A stretch of 64,000 nucleotides of DNA from Polytrichum commune. Its lineage: Eukaryota; Streptophyta; Polytrichopsida; Polytrichales; Polytrichaceae. The notes under the pieces are model-generated. The model was not told the DNA's origin, did no database searches, and worked only from the letters and a program-made list of their open reading frames with translations. This document shows positions 47,943-61,100 of the stretch, in pieces. A program made the position numbers and the translations under genes. Position 1 is the first letter of the stretch. Every line of letters starts with the position of its first letter. The stretch is from positions 34,799,554 to 34,863,553 of the forward strand of contig OX485803.1 of assembly GCA_950295325.1 (NCBI GenBank). The letters are read 5' to 3'.

Positions 47943-48280
47943 AGAGTTATCCTTCCATTCAACTGGAATTTTGGTTGGGAGCCGGTTGTTTTGCATACAA
48001 TACTTTCCTTGTTCAGTGAGTTTTTGGTGCATCCTTGGAGTCAGTGTGGAGGTTTGAACAAAGAACATCCTATGTCAGTTCATTGAGGGTCAAACTCATT
48101 TTGACATGCCAAGAGGTGCTAAAACGAGTTTGGCCCCCAATGAACCAATAAAGAATGTTAGTTGTCCAAACCCCCACACCAACTCCAAGCATGCACCGAA
48201 AACTTACCGAACATGGAAAGAATTGTATGCAAAACAACCAACTCCCAACAAAAATTCCAGTTGAATGAAAGGATAACTCT
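47943..48280. mobile_element. Foldback MITE, family C copy 2 (338 bp)
   Basis: The left arm starts AGAGTTATCCTTCCATTC. The right arm, reverse-complemented, starts AGAGTTATCCTTTCATTC. The two arms stay closely complementary for about 165 bp each, and AAT flanks both ends. If transcribed, it would form an almost perfect long hairpin suited to small-RNA production. Confidence 0.83.
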
Positions 48281-48283
48281 AAT

Positions 48284-49569
48284 GTCAGCAGTGTTTACAT
48301 TGCTTCCAAAAAGTGGCTAAATAGGGCCTAACACATAATGTAACAGAAAGAATTGTTCTCACTTCAATCCATAGGTCCTGCCCCATCGACATGGGTAGAA
48401 TTTCATTCCCACTTGTACCTAGAGGTTTTAAGCCTCACAGAGTCCAGACTTCCTATATGTATACCTCTAAAAAATTTGATTAACAACGTAGTTAAAAAAA
48501 TCAATGACAAGTTCTTGGGAACAAAACATCTAGAACCAGTGACGAGATTGGATAGACAATACTATGGAGCCTTTCAAATCCACAACTATGAAGCGATAGG
48601 GAAGAAGGTTGCAAACATTACAACATGAGAGTCAAGTCGACTCACAGGATCAATTCGATTCACTGAGTTTCATGTGCTCCTTCTCAAAGATCTACATGTG
48701 TTGGATTTTTCATTTTTGGTGGTCACCATTGGAGTGCAGAAGCCTTTTCTACCCAGAATATGGATGAAAACTCATATCCGTCTACATTAATACTTGATAA
48801 TAATACTCTTTGGCAATTTCATCCATTTTGTCAAAATGCCTGGGAGGAATTTGGCCAATTTGACTACATTAATGCATTAAGTTACAGACCATGTGTGACC
48901 TCATCCAAAATTTCACTTGCAATATGCTTTTCTGGATGTCACAACGAGTATATACATCAGTCTGCTTTCAGATACTTTCTATAGAAAATTGAGTATGTAC
49001 TCTAAATAAATAAATATATATATATAGTAGTTTTTGTTATATAATCAAAGCTGGTGAAATTGAGGTTTTATACAAACCGATACAGATTGCAACTTCTTCA
49101 AATTGAGTGGGAATTTAGTCCCAAAGTTTAGTAGGTTGTGAGGTGACCTCAGAGGTTTACTGCCACTGCCACTGGAGGTGTTTGAATATGACAAGTCATC
49201 ATAGAAAAAACCACTCACCCATCAAATGCTTTGCAGACATCACATTGCCAATGGCAAAAGGCAGGTACATTAAAGCCTGTTGGAACAAGAACACTGTTAG
49301 TAAATTTTTACCAAATATATTTTGATGCGACAATTTAGTATAAAGTGATACCCACAAACCCATATTTTTTTACAAGCACGTCACCATGGTGTAAAAAGAG
49401 GTGATCTCAATGCACCAGTTGCTTCGAAACTTAGTGAGATAATGACAGGATTCCAATTTCCATTATTAACCTTATAAGTAACCCGTAATGGTGATAGACA
49501 ATATGTTCCAATGATATGATTGAAATTTACTGATGATCCTTATTTCATAGGTTGAGATTTTCTTTCTCT
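48284..49569. other. Spacer, no gene supported
   Basis: Composition is slightly less AT-rich than elsewhere and there is a TA microsatellite near 49010-49025. The 91-codon plus-strand frame at 48353-48628 has no recognised motif. Confidence 0.35.
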
Positions 49570-51332
49570 TTATGGCCGTTTCACCAGCTTTAGATATTTA
49601 AAGCCACCCACTGAAAGAACAGAAGAACTATCATGTACATCAACAGTTTCCAGAACTTGTTTCCCATTCTTCTGAAGCAGTAACACAATAATCAGGTCTA
49701 ACAAGCCACGAACCACAGACATCCCTGTGTTCAACCCCCTGGGTTCTTCACAAGTGACCAGGATATAATCAACCCTGCAAGTAGGAAAAGGAAGCAAAGA
49801 AAAACTCGAAATGGTAGCTGGACGAGCTTTACTCTATCAATGTATCTCAAACTACATTGACGTTTTACTAAATCAATGATTGGGGTTTTAGCTACAAGTG
49901 ACCAAAAACTGTAGTGAGTACCACAGTTAGGGTCTCTGACATAGCAACAATAAATGTGTGAGTAAACCATTATAACCAATTTCCTACTCTTCACCACCAA
50001 TCGACTTACTTCATACATAAACTGATACAACAAACACTTACTACATTTCTTTTATTAGGAATAAGAGAAATGAACCTTGAACAAATTGCATCAAACAAGC
50101 ACATACTCGACTCAAAATCAACTGAAAATACTGTGAACTTACAGTAGCCTGACACGTTAAGACAGCTTGAACCTCTTCCCTTCACCACTTTGTACACATT
50201 GTAAACACTGCACCGATTCACTGCAACATTAGTTTTAACCTCATTGAAAAACCTTTAAAAGAATGGCATTGAAGGTAGGGAAGCTCACTTGTAACCACCA
50301 GTAGTGACACAAACACAGTCACATCTGGAAATTCCCACAAAAGAATGATTTACCATTACTAACAAAAACCTAAAAGGTTATAACAGTGATTAGGCATCCT
50401 AATCTCAAAACTTGACATCGTTATGATGTCATAATATGAATCAGATCTCCAGTTCTTACATGGTACAAGCGGTAGTTTCCCTACTACAGGGAGGGTTTCC
50501 CTACCATTGTCCACCATTTTGGACTTGTGTAAATCAATTGAAGTCAAGGAGTTGCTTTGCAGGGGTCAACCTTACAAGTCTCTTGCCTTCATCAACTTCA
50601 TGTACAGAATATGGTGTTGCCTGATTACAATTCAGGGTTACGCAGGAATAAAAAGAAATTTTGATTCAGGAAGCAATACCAACAATTTCAGTACAAATAT
50701 GAGCCACTTTGTCGGGCCATCGATTTTTGGAAGAATAAGGGTGTCAGTGAGAAATGTGTGGACAACCCAAGCACATCATTTGAAATGTATGATTACATCG
50801 GCAATACATCTGAAACACTAGTGGCGAAGCTTCGCAACGCAAATAACTTCGATTAAATATAGAACATGCTACAGAAGGCAGTTGAAAATGTTGTCATGGC
50901 CACTATAACAGATAATCAGGCCATCACATTCATAATGAAGGGTAACACGAAGATACCATATTGTCCAACACCTTCACCTGGGAAAAATAAGCTGCTCAAA
51001 AGATATGGCACACATATCTAAGAATTGTATTTCTTCAAGCTGAAAGCAACAGGAAGCAAAACAAAGAAAGCCCACAACGAATGTGCTAGAGCCTAAAGAA
51101 TTGTCCATACTTGTCTCTGGAGATTGTCAACGTGATGATATACCTGCCAATACTTCAAGTGCAGGTCTTTGACTGAATGTCAAGAGATGATCAATTTGGC
51201 TTCATGATGAGCTCCAGATGCTTTGAATAAAAAGATACCAGTAACCATAAAGGCCAAATCAGCACAGAAAATGAGACGTACCATATTCGGACTGGGAGAA
51301 CGCACCCAAGACCAGAGCCGGAATCGCCAGAT
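49570..51332 (-). CDS. Tentative multi-exon gene of unknown function
   Basis: On the minus strand, several short blocks have good AG acceptors and GT donors: 51332-51282, 50977-50957, 50620-50576, 50523-50460, 50324-50289 and 50220-50143. With a start at the ATG ending at 51282 they join in one open frame (MVKVLDNM, ATPYSVHEVDEGKRL, SKMVDNGRETLPVVGKLPLVP and so on). The clearest block is a terminal exon 49774-49570 after a strong acceptor (TTTTCCTACTTGCAG). It reads VDYILVTCEEPRGLNTG ... GGFKYLKLVKRP and then stops. I could not connect 50143 to 49774 without a stop, and another frame across 50324-50143 is also open (CDCVCVTTGGYNESVQC). I recognise no family. The exons may be real, chance, or a decaying gene. 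Confidence 0.3.
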
Positions 51333-52300
51333 CTGCAATGTTGTGCACGTTATTATTCTAACAACAACAACAACATCGAGACTAACGCAATTTAAGGGAG
51401 TGAAATCCCAAGGAGCTCTTGTCAGCCCTCTGGAGATGATGAAGATATCACATTCATTCCAAATAAAAAACTCACCCCAGTGAAATGAAAAAAACCCTAA
51501 ACGAGCTGCAGAAACACTTACGCTACAAAAAAATCACATTCATCCTCAACACCGAGGACGTCACCATAACACAGCAACACGCACGCATTGCATTACAGTA
51601 TAGTACATCCCTCCCGCAGGACCTGATTTATAGAACCATAACTCACAACTTCAAAATGGGTGAGAAAATTTCATAGAAACAATGGACGGAAAGATGATAG
51701 GAAGCTTGCTTACAGCATCCACAGGGAAGAAATTAGAGATGGGCATGATCGAGCAAGTGTGGATTCACATGGCATAGCATTACATTTTGGTCATGTAGGA
51801 TTATGATGTCATGGCAGATCTTCAATACAGTTCACGTTATACATCTAACCACAACAATAACATTATCATCACTAATGCAATGCAAGGGAGTAAAAGCCCA
51901 AGGAGCTCTGGAGATGAATGAAGATATCACATTCATTCAAGGCAATACCTGCTTAAAACTCAAAAATTAAATCAAATATCTCAGCCCCAATGGAATGAAA
52001 AAAAGACCCTAACCAGCTGCAGAAACGCGCACGCATTGCATTTTCAGTACTTCCCTCCCACAGGAGCTCATTGGAGAACCAAAACTTACAGACATCAAAA
52101 GGGTGAAAAAATTTATTTAAAAAATTCACAGATATAATAGAGGAAAAGATAGGTCACGAAGTCCACTACAATTAGCTTGGCATAACACATCAGATCGATG
52201 CTTAGTCTAGCTAAGCAGGCTATCTAGCTAGCTAAGCAGACTATCTAGCTACCTCAGCAGGCTATCTAGCTAGCTAGCCTCTCCAATGCTGCTGTCAGAT
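51325..52300 (-). repeat. Diverged tandem duplication, possible upstream region with telo-boxes
   Basis: Two copies of a roughly 490-bp unit (about 51325-51815 and 51815-52300) share, in order, CCAAGGAGCTCT, GATATCACATTCATTC, AATGAAAAAAA, CCCTAA, GAGCTGCAGAAAC/CAGCTGCAGAAAC and CGCACGCATTGCATT. The first copy contains AAACCCTAAAC-like sequence (AAAACCCTAAAC near 51491-51502), the telo-box found in many plant promoters and leaders. Its placement just upstream of the tentative minus-strand exons suggests a promoter duplication. Confidence 0.55.
52199..52282 (+). repeat. Short tandem repeat with CTAGCTAG core
   Basis: About three copies of a roughly 28-bp unit (CTAAGCAGGCTATCTAGCTAG) with minor changes. 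It is palindrome-rich and non-coding. Confidence 0.8.
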
Positions 52301-55300
52301 GCTTGCTTCCAGTGGTGACGAGTGTACTGCTGGGTGGGTAACTTCGCGCCCAAGCTCAATCAAGTGAGTACTTCGCGGGTGCCAACAAGACTTAAACAGC
52401 ATTTCATCTCTCAGGTGCTGCTGCCTGCGCGCTATCATGCCCGCTGGTATATTTTGCCGTCTTGAAGGAGCCAGAGTTAATAAATTCACGCCTGCATAGA
52501 CTGCCGCTAGTACGGAACTGAAAGCCCGCACCCTGCACTTGGTCGCAGCAACAAAAATAACGAGTGTTGATGGTTGTGCGGCATTAAGCACTCAAGTGGA
52601 CGATTTCGTGATTTTGTGCATGTGTTGAAGATCACATGGAGTTTCAACATGCACTTGGCATGCACAGTGAGTGAGTGACGGATTTTTGACAGCATCATCA
52701 ACAGCTTCAGAGATCATCGATCCCCTACTATAGAATGTGGGATTCTTATGTGCACCACCCCTAAATGGAACGTGTTCTATGAGACTTTTAAGTAGTATTT
52801 CAGTCTTATTAACCCAAAATGAACCAATAAAAAACATTGAAATGCCCATTCAAAGCCACATAGGACATGTTCCATTGAATGGGGCCGCACTTAAGAATCC
52901 CACATTTTGAGGTGTGATCTTTGCTTCTCTACCACTCACGTGGTTGACATAGGAGGTAGTGCTCATGCAATCATCATACAACAACATTGCATAAACCTAT
53001 TTGTATAGATTTATCATTTAGAACCATCATCTTTGCAAGTCAAGATAATAATAATAATAATAGGCAAACATTCTTGGCATCACTTCGAGTGGCTATGTTC
53101 TTTTTGTTGCTTGAGTCTTCTTTACTTCCCAATTTCAATGTGAAAGTCAAAGATGATGGAAAGTTCATGTGAATGTCTCACCTCCTCAAAGAAAACCAAA
53201 TCAAATCAACTTCCCATTATACATAAAATTCTTTTACCTGATATTTTTACAAAGGACTATGATTGTCCACAACTATAGAAATGTGAAAGACAATGAGAAA
53301 TAAATATTCCCACACAATATGTTAGTAATTTCATTTATCAAATAATTTAACTTTAATAACCCATAAGCAGTGCCATTTGTAATACTTTCAAACATGTGTG
53401 TATCATCCATATGCCAACATATGAACCACACAGAATTGCGGACAAAACATTAAGTATGATGAACTAGGTGACAAAGAACAAAGGAAAAAAATAAAAAAAT
53501 ACAACAGGGTTTGAACTTGAGTGGTTTTTGCCTCTTCTGATTGTTTGTTTGTTTTTTTGTTTTTTTGGGTCATTTTCCTTGAGGTAATTCCCAATGTTTG
53601 GTTCAATGTGATTAGCAAAAGTTACTCACCTTGTCTACATACAAACCTATTATATATGCATCTTATAAATCTACATGTCATGGACATGTTTACAACATAC
53701 CAACTAAAACTGTAGTCTCCATCTATGAACCTTTCTAATGTGTTGCATTTGAAAATGCCACGTAGAAGGATTTTGCAGACTTAACTAGAAAATTAGATTG
53801 TATAGATGTAATTGTAAGTTATCTAACTCTTTCAAATCAAAATATAAGTTAGATCATTTTTCACTTTAGAATTAAATTTCTGCAACAAGAAGAGTATCAT
53901 CAATACCTTGTAGATTTGGATATTCAAAGGCACAAGGGACTCTACTGTTTTCTTTGGAAGCTTGAAAACGTTGTCCAAATCTCAAAGATATTCAACACGA
54001 AGATTTTCCATCCAGATGCATCTATTGTTTGGTTTCAAGGCACCCACCCTGCATTCAATTGAAGATGTGCAGATCCTCTCCAATTTCATGATAAATAACA
54101 GACTATGGGGAGCACATACATATGGATCCTTTCCAGACCACTCATGTTAAATTTATCATATATGTAGTCATACCAAGTGCTACGGCTTGCCTTTGGAGAC
54201 ATAATTGTTTGAATTTGTATCTTTCAAACATCATGTGTTCAGTGCAGGTTCACTACTTCAACTAAACTCTTGCAAGCTTGGGCTCTCATTTCTTAATTTC
54301 TTCACAGCTCGTAACCTCTGTTCATTGGATCTGATGTTGTGCTTTTCCACCAGAGTTTTACAAACTCCTAAAAAGTGGGTGACTTGTTTTTACAAGTCTT
54401 GATTCCATGCCACACAATTAGCGGGTGGCAAGTGCTACTATGCGGTAAGCAGGCCTAATAGGTTACTAGTTGTAACAGTGGCATGAAGTTAGCTCTCTAT
54501 GGACATTGTTCTTTTTAATCAATCACATAGACCCTCCCAATTGTGTTAACTATTGAATCTAGAATGATGCTTATATTTGAAGCGTTTAGTCCAATCTCAT
54601 TATAACATGTGCTTTAATAATGTCCATTCTTAACTACAAACCTCGCTATATACCAAGCAATTTAAGTTTTATTCTCTTTTTTTAGGGGGATAAGATCAAA
54701 TGGCAATGAAAGTATGGATGCAATTAAGAAGAGTGACCACATAAGATCCACACACCGTAGCCATTATGTATCTAAATTTGTGCATTGGGACTTACAGCAA
54801 CCCATATTTCAAGACCCAAGGGAGTTAGCGGACTAACTTAGGCATTACCCACGCTCACCACCTGGTGTATTCCACTTGCTAATGATTATCAGGCCATTGA
54901 TGGCAAGCCAATCCATGGATCCCACATCGCTTGCTTGGCCTCCTCTGAACTTGGCCAAAGCTCCTGCTCAGAGTTGCAAAACATTCACTCTCGAGTGAAG
55001 ACGCCATTGGGGTGTGGTTGTGCATTGAGGCAGCCAATAATGTAAGTGGCCTTATTGTGGGCACTTCATACTCCACAGACAATTTTGATCATCAGATTGA
55101 ACCAACGATTCTCTTCTCCAGTCAAAAATTACAAAAACACAAAGACTATCATTTCAACATTCGGAATCAGAGCTGAGATGCAAGTCATAAGATGTTAACG
55201 TGAAGAATCTCTTTCTCATTAAGTGGCCACATAGTCCTCCTAATCATGTCGACATTTGGACACAAAATCGTGTCTTTATCTTGTGCATATAGCCTAATCC

Positions 55301-58156
55301 ATCACACATGTCTGTTTAATGTTCATTCCAAAATAGCAAGAATATTGACACCTATATTTTGATTGAAGTGTGGGCAGGTCTAGATCTAAGAATGGACACC
55401 AAAGGGACATCCGTTCAAAAGAGATAGAACTACATGCTAAAAATACTCTAACCATCATGGTGCAATAGTCAACATGATTGGGGGGACCCATATGACCACT
55501 TAATGAGTACAAGAATCCTCACTTTGATAATTAATAACGCCAACAATTATGAGGGAAATGGCTATGAGCATGATTTGAATTTGCTAATCATCTCACACTA
55601 ATTGCATGTTTCATATCCTATGAGAAATGGGTGCAGAAAGAGAAGCATCCAAATAACACACATCCACCTTACACCTTGTGCATGCCATGAGAGGTGATGT
55701 GATCAGCCCAGTGGTGATGGAGGCGAAGTCATAAGGACACTTGGTGGGTGGGGGTGCCAGGCCGGGAGTGAAGCTGGAGTTATAGAGGGAATTCTATCTG
55801 TAGGCGGTGCAGGTGTCAGGGGTTTGACGTTTGGGGGTTGGGTCTTCATGCAGCAGGTGCACCTGGTCGGTCAGGTCTAATGGGATTGTGTTTCCTCAGG
55901 TTCGGCAATGGCAGCTTGCTAAAAGTGGCAACCACCAGGCTGCTGCCCGCAGTGTTGGAAGCAGCGGTATAAGTAGGTTATGAATCTCAGTTCAACAGTT
56001 CCTGAATCCCTCTCTCCTACTAGTCAAACACTGCTGATGATGCATCTCACAGGCTACCAGAGGTGTAAAGAGCTAACATTCCTTCCTCCCTGTGCGCTGA
56101 CGAACTGCAGCTAATTCATCCGGCTCCACATGAGAGCAGATGCCACAACTTCCATGAGTGGCAAAGAAAAGTGGGTCAATTGCCAAAGTAGTGCTGACAC
56201 AGGTAGAATACAAAACGTGAGGGGGATCAGACTCACAAAATCATCTTCATACCGCCGACTGCAGCCGGAAGCCAGTTAGAAAGGCAGACAAAGGCTCAAT
56301 GATCCACTTTGCCTGATTTGCAGACAATAAGCAATAGCACGTCATCAGCCACTCACAAGTACCACCGATTGAAACCATGCGACTAGAATCACTTTGGCTG
56401 ACTTAAGACAAATAGATAGTTCCAGGCAGTAAACATTCGGTCAGTTGAACACCATAAACACATTAATACTGGCACTCTGGTGGGGTGGGGGCGGGGGCTT
56501 TTGCTTCACACATTCTTCGGGACTACTGCAACAGAGAGTGCCAGGGCTACCGCGTGCACCTCGCCAAGAGTCCGACATGAGACTTCGCAGTGCAATCAAG
56601 ACATGCAAAAAATTAAAATAAACATGTTCAAAAACATCTGGTCAGCAGACTATTATTTTCCTTGGATGCATGCAAAAAGGACGGTGACTCAAAATCATCG
56701 CACGCAAGCAGGATAGGCAGTGGAAACAAGTAATAGGAGAAAATTTCATACATGTGTGGACGAAATTGGATAGGCAGAATATGATATATCCCGGTAGACA
56801 AAAATTCAGTGAGGAGTTTTATAAATATATGCACACAACCCAAGAGCTGGAGGAAGATAGACAGATTTCCATCCGAGCTAGGGGAGGGTGAGCAGGTCGA
56901 AAACTCATCACTGGAGGCCTCTCTCTATACAGACGAAACTGACTGAGAAATGAAGTGAGCATAGAATTGTTTTGTCCAAAAGGCTGGCAGTCATAGTACA
57001 GATGTGTAACGAGTGACGCCGTGGTGGAATTAGTATACAACGCGCCTGAGAGCACCTGGCCACTGACAGGTTTGTAGGAAACAGCAGAAAGTCTGGTCCA
57101 ACGGCAGCAAGTGACGTCGACTCCGAGATTTATCTGGCTCGATAGGGGCAAAGAAATCGCCGACAACCCCAATGTCGTATGAGTGAAGAAGATGGCAGGG
57201 GTTGGTTGATGAGGACTGTGGCCAGATGCAAAAGTGGGAAGTGGGAGCGGCACAGGGAGCCAGATGGGAAAGGAGGGCGGCGCAGCTAGCCGGCAGCGAT
57301 GAAGCAAAGGGGTGCGGAGTGTAGGTGCCAATTTGCGGAGAAGCAAAGCAAAGGCAAAGGCAAAGCACTACAACAGTCGCTCAAAATTTTGATCATCGAC
57401 CTTGAAGCAGGACGAAGATCGGTTGGTGGGTGGGTCGGTCGGTCCGTCACTCAGGCTTGAGTGAGGTATGGATTTCCACAGGATCAGCAGCAGCATCTCA
57501 TTTGGATCATCTCAGCAAGATGCAGGTGTCCTGCGGAGCACAGATTGATTGGTTGGTTGGTTGCCGCATGCATGTTGTGTCTTGGGCTCTCAAATGGTAC
57601 AGCAAGACTCTACCACAAGATATACTGGGGAAGCCGCAAAACCATCACTCTGCCTGACAGTCAATCAGCAGGTTGGCTGGCTTCACCGGCTCTCATCACT
57701 CATCAAAGCCTTGGCATTCACCCGGATCCTGCATGCCCCACATCATGGTGAATACAATATTCGTTGCAACCAGCAACTCTACTTTACCTCCTCAAATGCA
57801 ATTGAGCCATTTACTCTAGCCTACTCTACCTCATCAGTGGCTTTTCACATCTGCCACCATCTAAATACCATCACCTTGCTATACTCTCCTACACCTACCA
57901 ACTTGTCAAGAAAACGAGCCAATTTGGTGCCAACCGCGAGAAACCTCATACTACCATCCGCCCTAACCCTACATATATATGAGCATGTACAGAACTTTTG
58001 ACTCTCCTCACTTGAATATGCTCAAGACAATGCAGCCACGTTGAGCAAGAAACTAGACAAAGCGAGGAGCTACCTAACCTCCCATGAATAAAGTTCCCTC
58101 CCTCGGTTACACTGACTGGACGATCTCGTTACAATGCAAAAGTCTCTTGACATTCA
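52301..58156. other. Spacer and probable 3' region of the GRF gene
   Basis: No gene is supported. From about 55700 the GC content rises towards the GRF gene. Frames at 56819-57346 (minus, 175 codons) and 57549-58001 (plus, 150 codons) lie in this GC-richer part and look compositional, with Pro/Ser/Leu bias and no motif. The stretch may contain GRF 3' UTR or a non-coding transcript, which cannot be decided here. Confidence 0.4.
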
Positions 58157-61100
58157 CTAAGCCAAGGGAGAAGCAGCTGGTTCGGTGGTGAGGATGGGGC
58201 TGGGAGGGTTAGGGTCCTGAGAGGGAGGAGCAACAACACTGTTATTATTATTATTACTATTATTATTACTATTACTATTACTATTACTATTATTACTATT
58301 TTTGTTATTATCATTATTATTATCATTCTCCTGCTGAGGGAGGGTGGTGCGGGGGCTGCTACCACTACTGGTGCTAGTGCTAGAATCAGAGAAGGACGTA
58401 AACGTGGAATTGTGCAGGACGTCGATCGGGGAGGCAAGGTGGCCCGGAGACTGTTGTTTGTGGTTACGACGATGATCATCATCATCATTATCCAGCCATG
58501 ATTCCTCATTGCAGGTGAGGTTCAACCCTGAGCTCTTACACACATCAGAGCCAACAGTTACAGCGCCATGACCTCCATGCAGGACTTCGGCGAGAGGCCC
58601 ACCTACGGGGATTATGTGATGGTGATGGGTGGTGGTTTGGGAGTCCCAAGCGATGGGAATCCAGGTGGTTTGCCGGTGCCGGATTAGGTCATCGTCAACA
58701 TCAACATCATGATCATCAGCACCCCCGAGTCCAACCCCGAGCCCCATGTAGCTGCTGGTGGGATCCGCCTCCACCCCCGCCCTGGACATAGAGAGCTTCA
58801 AGGGTGAGAGAGATAACTTGCCTCGGGGTGGGCTGCCGCCGCTGCTTTGCGACGGGAAGTCGCTGGAGGGCGCCGTGATGGGGATGGAGATGGACAACTG
58901 CGTGTTGTTGTTGTTGTTGTTGTGGGTGCTGTTGCTGTTGCTGTTGCTATTGGCGCCGCTGCCTCCTCCATTGCCCCCCGCATGGCTATGGTTGTTGTTG
59001 TTTCCTCCTCCGGTCCGAGCATTTGTGCGCTCGGAGTCTTCGACATCCGAAGTCCATGCCAATGCGCTAGGATCAGCCCTAGAGCGTGGCCAATCATCAA
59101 AAAAATGGCGGAGCGGCTGACCCTCGGACTCCCGCCCCACACTCACGGCCTCCACCCCGCCATAGCCATTGCTCAGGAAGGAGTGTTGTTGCTGTTGCTG
59201 TTGCTGCTGCTGCTGCTGCGATGCTGCCATCGCTGTCAAATTCACCTGGCTGGTCTCCGGCATCAGGCCGAAGTCCTGACCGAGCAAGCCCCTCATCTGG
59301 GAGCTGTTGTAATTGAGGAGCGAGCTGTTGGCGCTAGATTTGGGCTGCGGTGCTGGTGGCACCTTGGACGACGTCATCGTGTGCCATGACTTGTTGACTG
59401 CTGGTAACCTCGACAGGTTGCTCAATGACTGAGCTTCTTGGCTAAGCCCCCGTGTGCTGCCAGATGCCTCGGAGAACAGCATCTGCTCGGGCCCCATCCC
59501 CAACTCCGATTTGGCGCTAATGCCATTCAAATACCTGATGCAATTACATACCATCCACATCACCCAACCTATCAGTTACACAGCACATGCGATACAACGT
59601 GAACAACCACCCACCACCACCACCGAGTAGAATTCTGCACCCCATCTGATAACACACTATCAGATCAGGGGCTCATCTCAAACTGATCACATCGACAAAG
59701 AGCATTTACTAGCATTATCCAGCTTCTTGGAGAGCTTTGAAAAGGCCTAACACGTTCAGGCACACATCACTGACTAGGCAAAGCTTCTAGCAGACCTAAT
59801 ACTAACTGTTGGTACTGCAACACTAGGACTCCTACATTGCAATCAATTACGAAGAATTTCATGGAAAAAGGGTTGGAAAACTAGAATCACCAAAAAACAG
59901 CAATGCTGCACCAACAACTCTGATTCAAACTGTGATCACAAGAATAAAACAAGTGACACTGTCCAAACCAAAACCTAAGTGGACAATGTGAAACGGCGAT
60001 ATGGGTAGGGTTAACCCAGTTGAGGAGGGTGTGGCGGATGATGAGAGCTGTGGCGGGCAATGTGAGGGACGCCTAGTGAAGGGAGGAAGATGTTGTGAGT
60101 GCGAGTGTTAAACGAAGAATGTGGGTGGTGGTACCTATAGTCCTTGCTGGTGAGGGCTGAAGTACCGGAAGGTGAAGACAGGCTGGGGAGCTGGAACTGA
60201 GAGGATGCGGCTGGTGAGGAGCCCCCTGACAGGCCCCCAGAGCCACTGGGGCTGGAGTAGCCCATCCCTCCACCCAGTGTAGTTGTTGATTGCGAGTTCC
60301 CTGACAGGATGGACGGCCGCAAGTTGCTGTGGCTCAAAGTGGAACCTGGTGTTGGGGTGGAGGTGCGAGAAGCGCCTGCGGCCGCGATGGCAGACCCCGT
60401 GGGACCCGAGCTCGTTGCGGACCCGGACTGCTGCGAGGTCGAAGTGGTCTGGCCCTCTGCGGGCTTGCGGGAGCGGTGACGCCCGCGGTGCATGTGGCGC
60501 TCGCAGTACTTCTGATCTGGTACCACATCGCGCGCGCACCGCCACTTCTTCCCATCCGTCCTCCGGCACCGCCCTGGCTCCGGATCAGTGTTGTTGGCAA
60601 CGCCCAGATGAAATGTGCCCCACCCTACTGCACAGAATCATCACAACCGCATCTTGAACAGCTTAGAAAGTTCACCCCAACTTCCTCGGTTACAAAAACC
60701 AATAAACCTTGCATCATCACAACCGCATCCTGAACTTAACTTAGAAACCCCAACTCCCTCGATTGCGGAAACCCACACCACCTTCAATCATCGCAATTGC
60801 ATCCTGTGCTTAACTTAAACGACCCAGCTTCCTCAATGGCATAGAAAACACCACCTTTCAATCGGGAAAAGCTGGCCAACTTCTACTCACTGATCTAGAT
60901 TACACGTACAAATATTCGACACTTATGAAACCGTAACCAACAATGTCAGAAACTAATAGCATCGATTTGGCAGGATCTTCATACTGCCAGTACTCTGGAA
61001 ACAAACTGGTCCAGTACTCCAAGAACTACTAATTGGAGACTTGACAGACACGTTACTGCATAGAATCATCATACCTGCATCCTACATAACTTCCTCGAGA

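Noticed and set aside
56819-57346. 175-codon minus-strand frame downstream of GRF
   Set aside because: Composition is biased to Pro/Leu/Ser, it overlaps alternative frames, and there is no recognisable domain. It could be non-coding transcript but not a supported gene.
58758-59389. Plus-strand frames of 120 and 180 codons opposite GRF exon 4
   Set aside because: They are shadows of the Ser/Asn/Gln repeats on the coding strand (poly-Leu and poly-Val runs).
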